A stretch of 64,000 bases of DNA from Rhizophagus clarus (GCA_015698045.1 BLAL01000218.1:1-64000), one strand, 5' to 3'; shown: positions 41,804-51,008, numbered from the stretch's first letter. Made by a program: numbers and translations. The notes: generated by a model from the letters alone, not told the origin.

Positions 41804-42621
41804 ATTATGCTGAGCAACGTGGGTATTCTGATAAATCCTCAAAGTCTAAGGTCTCTAATAAATCTGAGCTTCGTAAGGTAAAGCAAGACAATAATTTGTC
41901 TTCCGCCCATAATGCCTCGCCAGATGAAGATAGTCATGGTAAACACGTGTCTTTAGAAGAAACTATTCGCAAAATCATTCAGATCGAATTTGAGAATTAT
42001 CTCCCATACATAATTAAGCAGGCTAAAAAGTGCGTACCAGCTTTAGCTCATGATTCAGATGAAGAGGAAATTTTGGATGGTCCTATGGAGATAAATTTTA
42101 TTCGGAAAAAAGAACCTGCCACAGACGTTGTCACAGTTAAATGTAAAATTAAGCGTCTAGTGATTCCGGGTGCCGTAGTTGATTCCGGTGCTAATTTTCC
42201 GATTATGACTGATGATATCTCTACACGATCAAAGCTAAAAATTGATACAAAAGAAAAACATGATCTCAGAGGTATTGCTACTACTCCCACAGAGTCGCTT
42301 GGAATTGTTAGAAATATCCCGGTAAATTTTGCTCCCGGATGTACTATATATGCTGACTTTGCTGTAGTTAAGTATCCTAAGCCAATGTTGATTTTACCCA
42401 ATACTTTACTTGATAAATATAACTATGATTTACTTGCATCAAAGCGGGAATTGAGACTAGAGTGTAATGGTAAGGAATTTTTTATCCCAGTTAATATGCA
42501 CAAGGTCAAGAACAAGCTCGAGGTAAATTGTGCGAATGTTACTCCCGAATGTGATGCTTCCTCAACCCCAGACTGTATTTCGCAAGACTTAAGTGAGGAT
42601 GATATATTAAAAAAAAAGTGA
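41800..42621 (+). CDS. Retropepsin-like protease, in -1 frame after gag
   Basis: 273 aa from the frame overlap. A hydrophilic N-terminus precedes the protease: IPGAVVDSGANFPIMTDD with the active-site DSGA at 128-131, and KPMLILPNTLLDKYNYDLL near the C-terminus as the ILG-like region. The first in-frame ATG is only about 20 residues upstream of the active-site strand, so synthesis as a Gag-Pro fusion by frameshift is more plausible than independent initiation. Function expected: maturation cleavage of Gag. It ends in the second A9G-TGA site. Confidence 0.7.
   Translation: MNYAEQRGYSDKSSKSKVSNKSELRKVKQDNNLSSAHNASPDEDSHGKHVSLEETIRKIIQIEFENYLPYIIKQAKKCVPALAHDSDEEEILDGPMEINFIRKKEPATDVVTVKCKIKRLVIPGAVVDSGANFPIMTDDISTRSKLKIDTKEKHDLRGIATTPTESLGIVRNIPVNFAPGCTIYADFAVVKYPKPMLILPNTLLDKYNYDLLASKRELRLECNGKEFFIPVNMHKVKNKLEVNCANVTPECDASSTPDCISQDLSEDDILKKK
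42609..42621 (+). promoter_or_regulatory. Second candidate -1 frameshift site at the end of the protease ORF
   Basis: Again nine A then GTGA, in the frame A-AAA-AAG-TGA (heptamer 42612-42618). The -1 frame continues for 37 codons to 42731. The 16-bp string A9GTGARTTATG is shared with 41791-41809. Confidence 0.6.
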
Positions 42622-42731
42622 GTTATGAGAATATGGCAATTCGCGTGAAAGAGCTTGAGAAGAAGCTTTCTATTACTCTCAAATTTAATGCGGAGATCAA
42701 TGAGTTTTGCGAAAGTCTTCTTAGGGAATAG
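42618..42731 (+). CDS. Short third frame after pro, coiled-coil fragment
   Basis: 37 codons in the -1 frame after the second slippery site, ending TAG. Its VKELEKKLSITLKFNAEIN resembles QELEKKLRTAIDFNSEITD in the coiled-coil/TM protein at 43598. It could be a natural short extension of Gag-Pro, or the stub of a longer domain cut off when the antisense HTH gene (42721-43302) arrived; the two overlap by 11 bp. Confidence 0.45.
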   Translation: MSYENMAIRVKELEKKLSITLKFNAEINEFCESLLRE

Positions 42732-43302
42732 ACGAGTTATTTTCAGGATAACGCTTCTTTTTTTCATCTACAATTTTTGTGCTTTTTTCGACCATCTTCT
42801 CATACGATGCATCCAAATTTACATTATTTGTATCCTTCTTTGAAGTCTGGATTGGCTGAGTCTGAATACTAGATGGTGTTACCTCTGCTAATGCGGACTT
42901 GGACTTCGATTTCTTTCCTCCAGTCTTTTTCGCCTTACTACCTAAAATAGCATCTCCTTCTGAAGCTGGATCGGTAGATTTGCTAGGCTCGACTTCAGTA
43001 TCTCGCATCACATTTTCCAGTGCTGTGATTGTAGAATCGTATTTATTTTGAAAATTAGCTTCATTCTGTTTATCTATAACATTTGTACTTGGGGGGACTA
43101 CTACATCATTCCATTGAATCCTATTAAACTCTTGTCCTCTCCAAATTTGATATAAGCGACTATTTGATATATTATATTTTTTACTTAGCTGAGCCAAAGG
43201 CTTAGACTTCATATCTCGGTATTGCATGATATCTTTGTAATCTGCAGGAGATAAGTAACTAGCCCTGGAACTAATATGTGTTTTAAGCGAAGGTATGATC
43301 AT
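42721..43302 (-). CDS. Helix-turn-helix protein, Lys/Ser/Thr-rich tail
   Basis: 193 aa. Residues 18-62 (LSPADYKDIMQYRD...LAQLSKKYNISNSRLYQIWRG) read as a helix-turn-helix of the kind found in homeo-like and resolvase-like DNA binders. The rest is a low-complexity, basic linker (KKTGGKKSKSKS) and a charged tail. It may regulate the neighbouring structural genes. Divergent from the TM coiled-coil gene across a repeat-rich 295-bp gap. Confidence 0.6.
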   Translation of the reverse strand: MIIPSLKTHISSRASYLSPADYKDIMQYRDMKSKPLAQLSKKYNISNSRLYQIWRGQEFNRIQWNDVVVPPSTNVIDKQNEANFQNKYDSTITALENVMRDTEVEPSKSTDPASEGDAILGSKAKKTGGKKSKSKSALAEVTPSSIQTQPIQTSKKDTNNVNLDASYEKMVEKSTKIVDEKKKRYPENNSSIP

Positions 43303-43361
43303 AATAGTAGCTAATCGCTAGAGATTTTTTTTTCACTATAAATAAAAAATGTATAAAAAAA

Positions 43362-43525
43362 TATCAGTAATACTGGTATTATGCTAGTATCCGTAATACG
43401 ATAGTATCAGTAGTATCGGTAATATGCTAGTATCAGTAATACGGTAGTATCAGTACTATATACAGTATTATGCATAGTATCAGTAATATGCTAGTATCAG
43501 TAATACGGTAGTATCAGTAGTATTC
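43362..43525. repeat. Minisatellite of AGTATCAGTAATAYGSTAGT units between divergent genes
   Basis: Repeated phrases AGTATCAGTAATA, TATGCTAGTATCAGTAATAC and GGTAGTATCAGTA in irregular order. It lies in the gap between the HTH gene and the TM coiled-coil gene, so it may hold regulatory sites or simply be an expanded repeat. Confidence 0.65.
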
Positions 43526-43597
43526 ATAAAAATAATAAAGTGCTTCTGAGATTTTTCCGCGCATTTTTTTTTCCTGTCATATAACCATGCCAAGATT

Positions 43598-44821
43598 ATG
43601 TCCAATGTGTATACATTAAAAGATATAAAAAATAGAGGACATCAGCTGGGTAGTGCATATGAGCAAGAGCTCGAAAAAAAATTAAGAACCGCTATTGATT
43701 TTAACTCTGAAATTACTGATTTCAACGAAAAATTGCAGGCTGAAAATTCAGAGTATTCAGAGCGAGAAAAGGAGTTTCAGCGAACCTATGCTGATATTGG
43801 GAATAAGATTAGCCAGTTAAATGCATCCACTACTAAAGTTAGATCCCAACTTATTTCTGAACGGAAGTCTCATTCTGAGAGTCAACGTGAGCTTGAAGCC
43901 AAATATACTGCCGAAATCAAATCGCTCAAATCAGAGATTAAAATACTGAAGAGAAAGGTGACTTTGACCCAGAAAGCTTCGTCCATTGACAAGGATACGA
44001 TTCTTTCTCTTGAAGCTAAAGTACGTGAATTGGAAGGTAAATCATCCGATCCTAAAGAGATCGATTCTCTTAGGCTTGAATTAGAACGGGTAAAGGGGGA
44101 CCTTAATTCCAAAAATCATGAAATAGAATGTATGGAAAAAGGGATAGAAGCGACACATGAGATAACCAGTCGGGAAATAGATGCTTTGAGAAAGGCGCGA
44201 TTAAATTCAATGGAGGAAAATAGGTCCCTCAGGGATCAAATCTCAAAAAAAGATAATGAGATAGCAGATCTCTCTAACCCGCCACCTCCCTCTATGAATG
44301 ATTCATCGCAAAAACTACCAGGCTGGATTAGTGATGATCTAAGACCTCTCGTCTATGAGCGTGGTCTTGAAGATAAAGTTATGAAACTTGACAAAGAGTA
44401 TGCTAAGGAAGATATTTTAGAGGCTTTGCAAGAACTATTACCCCGAGATGGGGTGGTTTCGAGAAGCCAGACAGATACCCTACCCAATCAATCCATTCAT
44501 AGTCAACCAGCACATTCCGAAAAGTCTATTTCGAGAGAAGGGGTTGCGAAGCAATCAGGTGGCGCAGAAGTGGTGCCATCACCTCAAGTAATGCCTCTAG
44601 CGAGTCCCTCTAGAACCGCACCAGTCGTTAAAAGTTCCTTAATGCCATATGCCATACTTGTTTTACTACTGATTGTGGTTATATGGTTCGTGGTCAGGAA
44701 ATGGTGGAATTCATGGAAAAAAAGTAATACCAAGTATTCTCCTAACCAGAACTATTTTTTATCGTCTCCGGGTATTTCCGACGCTGGGCTGTATGATCGG
44801 AGGCTGGAAGTTCGAAGATAG
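43598..44821 (+). CDS. Coiled-coil protein with C-terminal membrane anchor
   Basis: 407 aa. Continuous heptads from about 20 to 230, a Pro-rich break (NPPPPSMND), a small helical domain (PGWISDDLRPLVYERGLEDK), a Ser/Pro-rich linker, and one membrane segment at about 346-367 (MPYAILVLLLIVVIWFVV) followed by RKWW and a short basic tail. This layout fits a single-pass membrane protein of a virion or cell membrane. No viral envelope family recognised. Confidence 0.6.
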   Translation: MSNVYTLKDIKNRGHQLGSAYEQELEKKLRTAIDFNSEITDFNEKLQAENSEYSEREKEFQRTYADIGNKISQLNASTTKVRSQLISERKSHSESQRELEAKYTAEIKSLKSEIKILKRKVTLTQKASSIDKDTILSLEAKVRELEGKSSDPKEIDSLRLELERVKGDLNSKNHEIECMEKGIEATHEITSREIDALRKARLNSMEENRSLRDQISKKDNEIADLSNPPPPSMNDSSQKLPGWISDDLRPLVYERGLEDKVMKLDKEYAKEDILEALQELLPRDGVVSRSQTDTLPNQSIHSQPAHSEKSISREGVAKQSGGAEVVPSPQVMPLASPSRTAPVVKSSLMPYAILVLLLIVVIWFVVRKWWNSWKKSNTKYSPNQNYFLSSPGISDAGLYDRRLEVRR

Positions 44822-44934
44822 AAATTGAAGTTAGCTGGTATTATTGCACGAGAAAAAAATATGTAAATAATATTATGTGAAGTGCCTTATGACTAAGTTT
44901 CTTAGCTGAAATTGCCACACCCCGCTAAGAGAAC

Positions 44935-45573
44935 TTAACTATATAATTCGATGATCTCGTCTATATCTGCTCCAGATGAATCATCTTTTTTGTCATCCTG
45001 TAATTTCGATAACGTTCGGTAGCGTGTGATTTCTAGACCAACCACTTTGTACCATGTGTTTCGGAAATCTGCTAGTAGCTTACACTTATCCAAATAATAT
45101 GATGTTAAATATTGTTCTAAGGACATTGCTCGCTTCTTAGTAACTAATTTATACATACTGTCTCTATACTCTATATCAACCTCGGAAATTTCTTTAAGCA
45201 ATGATGAAAGTTTTAAGCGGATGGATTCTTCTTGCTTATCTAGCGCATTGAGGAATGATTGGTAATAAGCATTGCTAGTCAGGTGTTCTCCCTTGTCGGC
45301 ATAAGTAGTATCAAATAATTTTTTTGCGTAAATACGGGCTCCTTTCCATAGATGAGATATGATAGCTTCATCTTTTTTCGGGCCTTCATGAAGGTTTTTG
45401 ATATAGCCTCTAACCCACTTTTCAGCTGATTTTTGTGCTAAGGAATCTCTTATTTTTGATACTTCGTCTTCATCCATTTCATCTTCATCCTCTTCGTCTT
45501 CATCCAGGTCGTCTTCATCTATCCCACCGTCATCCGCTTTATTATCGCCCGCTTTATTACCATTGTTCACCAA
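44935..45573 (-). CDS. Unknown protein with acidic N-terminus
   Basis: 212 aa. Residues 10-40 are almost all Asp/Glu. The rest is helix-rich with conserved-looking aromatic residues (EKWVRGYIKNLHEG, HLWKGARIYAKKLF, EQYLTSYYLDKC). No motif recognised. It lies downstream of the polymerase gene on the same strand, 406 bp away, and is convergent with the TM coiled-coil gene. Confidence 0.55.
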   Translation of the reverse strand: MVNNGNKAGDNKADDGGIDEDDLDEDEEDEDEMDEDEVSKIRDSLAQKSAEKWVRGYIKNLHEGPKKDEAIISHLWKGARIYAKKLFDTTYADKGEHLTSNAYYQSFLNALDKQEESIRLKLSSLLKEISEVDIEYRDSMYKLVTKKRAMSLEQYLTSYYLDKCKLLADFRNTWYKVVGLEITRYRTLSKLQDDKKDDSSGADIDEIIELYS

Positions 45574-45979
45574 CTCAGTCCGTCGAGTAGTGAATTATGA
45601 ATATCTTCAGGGAGACACTAGCTATGAAGTATTCCAATCAATTCCTTACACGCTAAAAGGCAGTGTATTCGATAATTGAAATGTATCTTTATTAGTTGTA
45701 GGTACGTTAACAACTTATACAATAAGGCAATCTTATAACACTTGCAATTACAACTTTTTTATAAACAACTTTGTCTTAACTCCTTTATTTTAAGCGAATA
45801 TTCAAGATATTTATACAAATTGAACTTCATTCAAGTATATAAATAATATAAGATATAAAAGATATAAATATAATAAATAATATATAAGAAATTTAAATAA
45901 TAAAAGAAATATAAGAAATAAATACTATATATACTATAAATGATATATAAGAAATATATACTAAATATACTAAATATAC
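45574..45979. other. AT-rich spacer after the polymerase gene
   Basis: Contains repeated ATATAAGAAAT/TATAAATAAT phrases between about 45838 and 45990. The simple repeats reach the end of the polymerase gene. No gene supported. Confidence 0.5.
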
Positions 45980-48900
45980 TTAATATACTTTATATACTAC
46001 GTTGATCATTTGTGGTGCAGTAATATTAATATTCACCATCACGTGAATGCAAATCATTCGTCTAACACCATCTTTTAGCTTTTTTAAGGCTTCCAGCAAA
46101 GTTTCAGATGATGGCTGGTAACTATCATCATAATTTATAAAACGTGCACAGAGCCCGACAACACTTTTCAGATAATAGCTAATATCAATCTTTTTACCAA
46201 GACATCTTGCCACTTCTGGGTACTCCATCTTGTCACCTACCTTTTGTGATAAATCATTCTCAACTACAACATATTCAAAGCGCTCTCCTGGTTCTGGGAT
46301 TTCATAAAGATAAGGCTTGGGTGTTAGGCCCTTTTTGATGAGCCGTTTGGTGTCTGCTTCTTCACGGGTATGTCTATCCCGCATTTGTGAAATGAAGCGC
46401 TGTACGCTCTTGTTATTTTTATCGGGCCTCCACACAGCAGTCTTTATTATTTCATTAAGATCTGTCTGAGAGATGTCCTTTACAGTTTCTTCGAGCACGT
46501 CCTCTATGATTTGATGTAAGGTACACAAATTATCTACCTTCATAGATTCATCCATAATACGCCTTCCTACTTTGCGGAAAAGGTTTGACTGCCCTCGTTT
46601 TACAATCTCAACTCCTCGAATAAAAAGCTTATTATTAAAGTTGGGCTTTCTTGTATGTGGAATGCCGTAGTATTTTTTCTTTCCAGTAAACACTACCGGA
46701 AATAAGACTTCCTCATACGCCATTTTGAGAAAAGATGATCCATTATCGTTTCTGAGAAAGTCATTAACTTCGTCGCGGAGTCTTTCTATTACCCCCATAG
46801 ATATATTTACCATCTGGGACCAATATTCTTCTTTCGAGAGCCCATTGCCATTATCATAAGCTGTATCACATTCCTGGAAGAATTCTTCTGGACAGACAAG
46901 ATATAAGGAATCTGTATCCCCGTATTTTATCTGGAAACCCTTACTTTTAACGAAATCCGCGACAAGTTTGATATTTCTCCGTCCAGCTGATGTGACACTC
47001 CCAGCAAGTTCACGTAAGAAGAAAGGGGATTTACTATCTCCAGCAGTGCCATAAAATGTATTCATATATACCTTTAAAGCATATTGTTCCGCATCTAAGC
47101 AAGAGCAGTCGAAACAAAGGGAATTATATTCTGCTATGAATTCATGCTTTTCTTTATGAATAAAATGATATAAATTATTAGCAAGACCGCTATGCTTTTC
47201 TTTCTCTGCATTCGCTAAGACCTGCTCGATGGCTTCTGATAATGACAAACCTTTGCCCATTGAACTTATTACTAGATCCATATCTTCCTTTTTTGCTTTC
47301 AAAGGGGCAAGACGTCTTTTCAACTCATTCCGTTTGGCAGATAAATATTCCAATACAATAACATAGAGACCCTTTTCTTCAGGAATATTATTATGCTGAA
47401 CAGACCAGGCACGTTGGGGGTTGTTATTAAATAGAAACTCTATCTTATGAAGCTTTTTGTCACTTTGTTCTACAGATACGGCATGCTCTTGAGATAAAAT
47501 GATTTTGTCGGGCGAGAGGTTGTAAGTCATAATAAGGCTAGGATATAATGATGCAAAGTCTAAGCCGGTTACAGGACGTCTGTTTTCGAGACCCTTTACT
47601 GGTGGGAAAACATAGGCTCCAGGGAATTTTCCAGTTTCTGTTTGTTGGCTTGAAATCATACTGGTTAGGATCCCTCTTTGCCACGCACTAGCACTTAAAA
47701 GATTGCAAACCTTCATACCTCCCGCAAAATAATGTGCGTCAAATAATGACAAGAAGGCTATGGATGCTACCTCTCTATACTTATTAATTGCATTATGCTT
47801 TACCATTAACCGCTGGCAACTAAGAGCGTCGATAATGCAGTATTTGGCTACTTCATGCATCTGCTCAGCCGTTGTGGCATTTGTTTCCTTCAATGCCATC
47901 TCATAATATTTGTTCATGCGGTGAATAGGCAAATCCACTTTGTTGTCAAGTTTACACTCCTTTAAGTAATATGCGAGACTACTTTTTTCATCTTTAGAAT
48001 AAAATCCCATAAAACAAGGCCGGACATCAATAGCCACACAGCCAGGAATTTTAAGATGCTTTGAATGGAATTTTCCATCATTTACTTTTATCATGTTATA
48101 TCGATATTCCCATTTTATAATTTTTTCCAGGCTCGATGGCTTGAATGACATACGATTGAACATCCATTTGAGAATCCCTAATTTATTAGCTTTCTCCACA
48201 ATAAATCGCCAATCATATTGAGAAACATTAAAGCCCATTTCTATATCCGGAGCTAAATGTCTCCAACATAATGCAAATGCTTTCAGTATATTAGTTTGAT
48301 TTCCACATACAATTGTGATCCATCGCGGATCTGGCGCAGTTTCAACATCGACAAGACAGATTTGCTTTAACGGTTCAGGATCATCTTTCCAATGGACAGT
48401 CATACCAATCATGAACACAACGTCTTCTTCGTATTTTGCATTAGGCACCTCACCTGTTTTTCGTGAGCTATATGTTTCAATATCCCACGTGAGAACAAGG
48501 GTGCGATCCCGTGAAAGTGCCGAGGAAAATAATGGATTATTATAATCATCTTCACTTATTGGATTGTAATTATTCACAGATACTTGGAAGAGATAAGTGC
48601 TCCCCTGAATGTGTTCGTATAAATAATTACTTAATACTGCCCAACTCGAAAGAGGTAATCTTTCTTCACGGGCTACTTTGCGGTAATAATACTGGCAGTT
48701 TAGATCATCCGAGGCTGTATGAATGCCAACTCCACGAATCGCCTTCAATGCATTATACCGATCAAAGTGGTTCCAAGTAGTAATGCGAATATAGGCTCTC
48801 TTTTCTGTATGATACCCTTTAAGTGGGAAAGCACTAATATTCTCGATCCCAAATTTTGATGTACCTTTGAGGATATTAGATAATATATTTACTAATCTGG

Positions 48901-49246
48901 TCTTAAATGTAGATAGTGGCATCTCTTCAGGCACTTCAACATCAAAGAAGGGCTTAATGCCTGTAATTTTTACGACTGCTTTTTGTCCATTAATCAAAGT
49001 ACCAGTAATACGCAAAATATAGGAGGAGATACCATTTACATATTCAGAGGTATCATCGCTAACTTCAGTAGGCATGAAATGTATGGGTTGCTTGCTGGAT
49101 AAGCTTTGTTGAAGTATAGCGGTCATCCCATTATCGAATTCTGCCACAATATCATTACGTGATGGGATGCCAGCTAAAGGGCCGGCGCCATCGTAGCGGG
49201 CGGTTCCGGAGCGATCAGTTTGGTCGAAACTAGTTGGTGTATGCAT
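45980..49246 (-). CDS. Family B DNA polymerase with 3'-5' exonuclease
   Basis: 1088 aa. Exonuclease motifs: WDIET (D255, E257), GFNVSQYD (N340, D345) and YCIIDA (Y469, D473). Polymerase motifs: A GLDFASLYPSLI (D563), B KVYMNTFYG (K725), C YGDTDS (D777, D779), and TGKKKYYG (856-859). The VTGLDFASLYPSLIMTYNLSP form of motif A is that of herpes/NCLDV-type replicative enzymes, not of the protein-primed polymerases of Polintons. All catalytic residues are present. The first 22 residues come from the right TIR and are identical to those of the primase-helicase. The final 20 residues run into AT-rich DNA, so the C-terminus may be an extension. Confidence 0.92.
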   Translation of the reverse strand: MHTPTSFDQTDRSGTARYDGAGPLAGIPSRNDIVAEFDNGMTAILQQSLSSKQPIHFMPTEVSDDTSEYVNGISSYILRITGTLINGQKAVVKITGIKPFFDVEVPEEMPLSTFKTRLVNILSNILKGTSKFGIENISAFPLKGYHTEKRAYIRITTWNHFDRYNALKAIRGVGIHTASDDLNCQYYYRKVAREERLPLSSWAVLSNYLYEHIQGSTYLFQVSVNNYNPISEDDYNNPLFSSALSRDRTLVLTWDIETYSSRKTGEVPNAKYEEDVVFMIGMTVHWKDDPEPLKQICLVDVETAPDPRWITIVCGNQTNILKAFALCWRHLAPDIEMGFNVSQYDWRFIVEKANKLGILKWMFNRMSFKPSSLEKIIKWEYRYNMIKVNDGKFHSKHLKIPGCVAIDVRPCFMGFYSKDEKSSLAYYLKECKLDNKVDLPIHRMNKYYEMALKETNATTAEQMHEVAKYCIIDALSCQRLMVKHNAINKYREVASIAFLSLFDAHYFAGGMKVCNLLSASAWQRGILTSMISSQQTETGKFPGAYVFPPVKGLENRRPVTGLDFASLYPSLIMTYNLSPDKIILSQEHAVSVEQSDKKLHKIEFLFNNNPQRAWSVQHNNIPEEKGLYVIVLEYLSAKRNELKRRLAPLKAKKEDMDLVISSMGKGLSLSEAIEQVLANAEKEKHSGLANNLYHFIHKEKHEFIAEYNSLCFDCSCLDAEQYALKVYMNTFYGTAGDSKSPFFLRELAGSVTSAGRRNIKLVADFVKSKGFQIKYGDTDSLYLVCPEEFFQECDTAYDNGNGLSKEEYWSQMVNISMGVIERLRDEVNDFLRNDNGSSFLKMAYEEVLFPVVFTGKKKYYGIPHTRKPNFNNKLFIRGVEIVKRGQSNLFRKVGRRIMDESMKVDNLCTLHQIIEDVLEETVKDISQTDLNEIIKTAVWRPDKNNKSVQRFISQMRDRHTREEADTKRLIKKGLTPKPYLYEIPEPGERFEYVVVENDLSQKVGDKMEYPEVARCLGKKIDISYYLKSVVGLCARFINYDDSYQPSSETLLEALKKLKDGVRRMICIHVMVNINITAPQMINVVYKVY

Positions 49247-49376
49247 GGTGTTAGTTCGAAAATGTTTATATTACTTTATAAAATTCGGAAATGTTTAATT
49301 AATTTTTTTTAGTGGTTGCAAAAGTAACGTATAGCATGCCGACAAGAGAATCGCAAAATAAAGACAACTAAATATG
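49247..49376 (-). promoter_or_regulatory. Right TIR promoter region for the DNA polymerase gene
   Basis: Inverted copy of 11730-11859 with one difference (49364). It lies directly upstream of the polymerase ATG. Confidence 0.45.
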
Positions 49377-49386
49377 CAAGTGAAAG

Positions 49387-49758
49387 TGAAGGCTTCTTCG
49401 TAATCATTATATAAAATATTGGAAGAAGCCTTCATCTTCCTAGATATGTACTCGGATATAGCATGAAGCCTTTTGCGGAATTATATTATATAAAAATGGC
49501 AGAAGGCTTCATCTTCTTAGATATGTGTCCGGATATGAGGTAACTTCGGAAGTGCTTAGGAATATGTACCCGGGTATGATATGACATCTAGGGTAGGCAA
49601 GTGCGCAAAATATTGGCAGAAGACTAATTTTATGTACTCGGTATGATATGAAGACTTCTTCAGACCTAATTTTTCTAGATATGTGGTCGGGTATACCCTA
49701 AAAAGTGTAGCCTTCTTCGGAAATATTATATAAAAAATTGGAAGAAGGCTACACTTTT
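49387..49758. repeat. Hairpin cluster in the right TIR (mirror copy)
   Basis: Inverted copy of the left hairpin cluster, upstream of the DNA polymerase gene. Confidence 0.7.
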
Positions 49759-50790
49759 CCTAGATATGTAATCGGGTATGATATGAAGGCTTCTTCGAAA
49801 ATATTGGCACTTGGCTACCCTATTGCTAGTATGAATTCGGGTAAGTAGTATGTTTCCTTTGGCTCAAATATGGCTGGAAGACGCTTAAATGTTTCGAACT
49901 TTAGGACGCGAAATCATCATAATTATGCTGGCAACAAATAGGCAATAGTTGGGTTGCAGAATGGCACACTTTTTGGCAAATAAATGGGCCGGCCAAGATA
50001 ATACATAAACTTTGAGACATGAAATTGACATTGGCTCCAATTTCCCAAATCGTATACCCAATCCCAGTAATCAAATAGGCTGGACACAATTCCTTAAAAG
50101 TTACGTGAAAGTTGCGAGGAAGTTACGAGATAGTAACGGGAAAGTGCCCAGAACTGAAGGCGCAGTAAATTAACAACCATTTTGGTCAGTACTATTCCAT
50201 AATTTTGGCCAGATCTTTGGGTATAATATCTCGAAATCCAAACTGGCATATGGAACTGGTAAACTAATAGAATTATACTAGTACCTCACCACTTCTATGA
50301 CGCTACTATGGTACCAAGTTGGATCCTAAAATCATATGTCCAAAAAAATCAGCCAGGTTAACTTTATCATAATGTCGGCCAAAATTAGTAATACTATATG
50401 ACAGAGGGTGTTCTGGCCCGGAACAGTATCACGTGACCATGGCGCAGTAAGGCGCAGTCTATTTTTGCTTAATTTCGGCCAACACTATTCCACAATTTCG
50501 GCCAGAACTTTGGATACAATAATTCGGCACCTAAGCTAGCATAAAACTGGCAAACTAATAGAACCTCTCTGGCTCCCTGCCAGTTCCATGACAGTTCCAC
50601 AATGGTTCCAGGATACTATCAGGGCACTATCATGGCACCAGCTTGGATCCTCAAATCATGTATTCCAAAATCGGCCAGAATTATGGCATAATGTCAGCCA
50701 AAATTAAACGCGAATTTACTGCACCATCTGACGCCTTTTTTTTACATTATTTTGGCATCCTGAAGGTAACAGAAAGGGAAAACAGACCCA

Positions 50791-50928
50791 TCTTTAGGAT
50801 ATATTAATCCATAAACTATAATGTCCTAGGACGCATTAATCAATAAACTATAATGTCCTAGGACGCATTAATCAATAAACTATATTGTCCTAGGACACAT
50901 TAATCAATAAACTATAATGTCCTAGGAC
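50791..50928. repeat. Right iteron array (mirror copy)
   Basis: Inverted copy of the left iteron array: same 32-bp period and GTCCTAGGAC cores. Confidence 0.8.
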
Positions 50929-50944
50929 ATATTAGTCTGGAGCA

Positions 50945-51008
50945 AGTAGTTTTGTCCTAGTACATTTTAATATATTAATATATTAAAATGTACTAGGACA
51001 AAACTACT
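50945..51008. repeat. Right terminal 64-bp perfect palindrome
   Basis: Same 64 bp as the left tip, again perfectly self-complementary, followed directly by the CCTTC duplication. Confidence 0.9.

Larger units (their letters stand above)
10098..51008. mobile_element. Complete 40.9-kb virus-like DNA element with 1.83-kb inverted repeats
   Basis: Perfectly symmetric ends: position i on the left pairs with 61106-i on the right over 1,830 bp, with only two differences noticed. The element is flanked by a CCTTC duplication. It encodes a primase-helicase, family B DNA polymerase, A32-type packaging ATPase, rve-like integrase fused to a nuclease, tyrosine recombinase, Gag-like and retropepsin proteins, membrane and coiled-coil proteins, and spliced fungal cargo. 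It is visibly less AT-rich than both flanks. The gene set overlaps Polintons/Mavericks and large DNA viruses but the size, the non-protein-primed polymerase and the Gag/protease module set it apart. Near-identical TIRs, intact replication ORFs and an intact TSD point to recent insertion. Confidence 0.9.
49179..51008 (-). repeat. Right terminal inverted repeat (1,830 bp)
   Basis: Inverted copy of 10098-11927, of exactly the same length. It supplies the promoter and first 22 codons of the DNA polymerase gene. The second difference noticed (49190) is silent in an Asp codon. Confidence 0.95.

Noticed and set aside
42048-42401. 117-codon antisense ORF in the protease gene
   Set aside because: Opposite the active-site region of the retropepsin; no features of its own.
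39359-42731. Gag-pro as a nested Ty3-type retrotransposon
   Set aside because: No reverse transcriptase, RNase H, long terminal repeats or primer-binding site around it, and its neighbours 43 bp and less away are element genes.
10098-51008. A typical Polinton/Maverick
   Set aside because: The polymerase motif A is of the RNA/DNA-primed type, no adenovirus-type protease or jelly-roll capsid was recognised, and the size is more than twice the usual.
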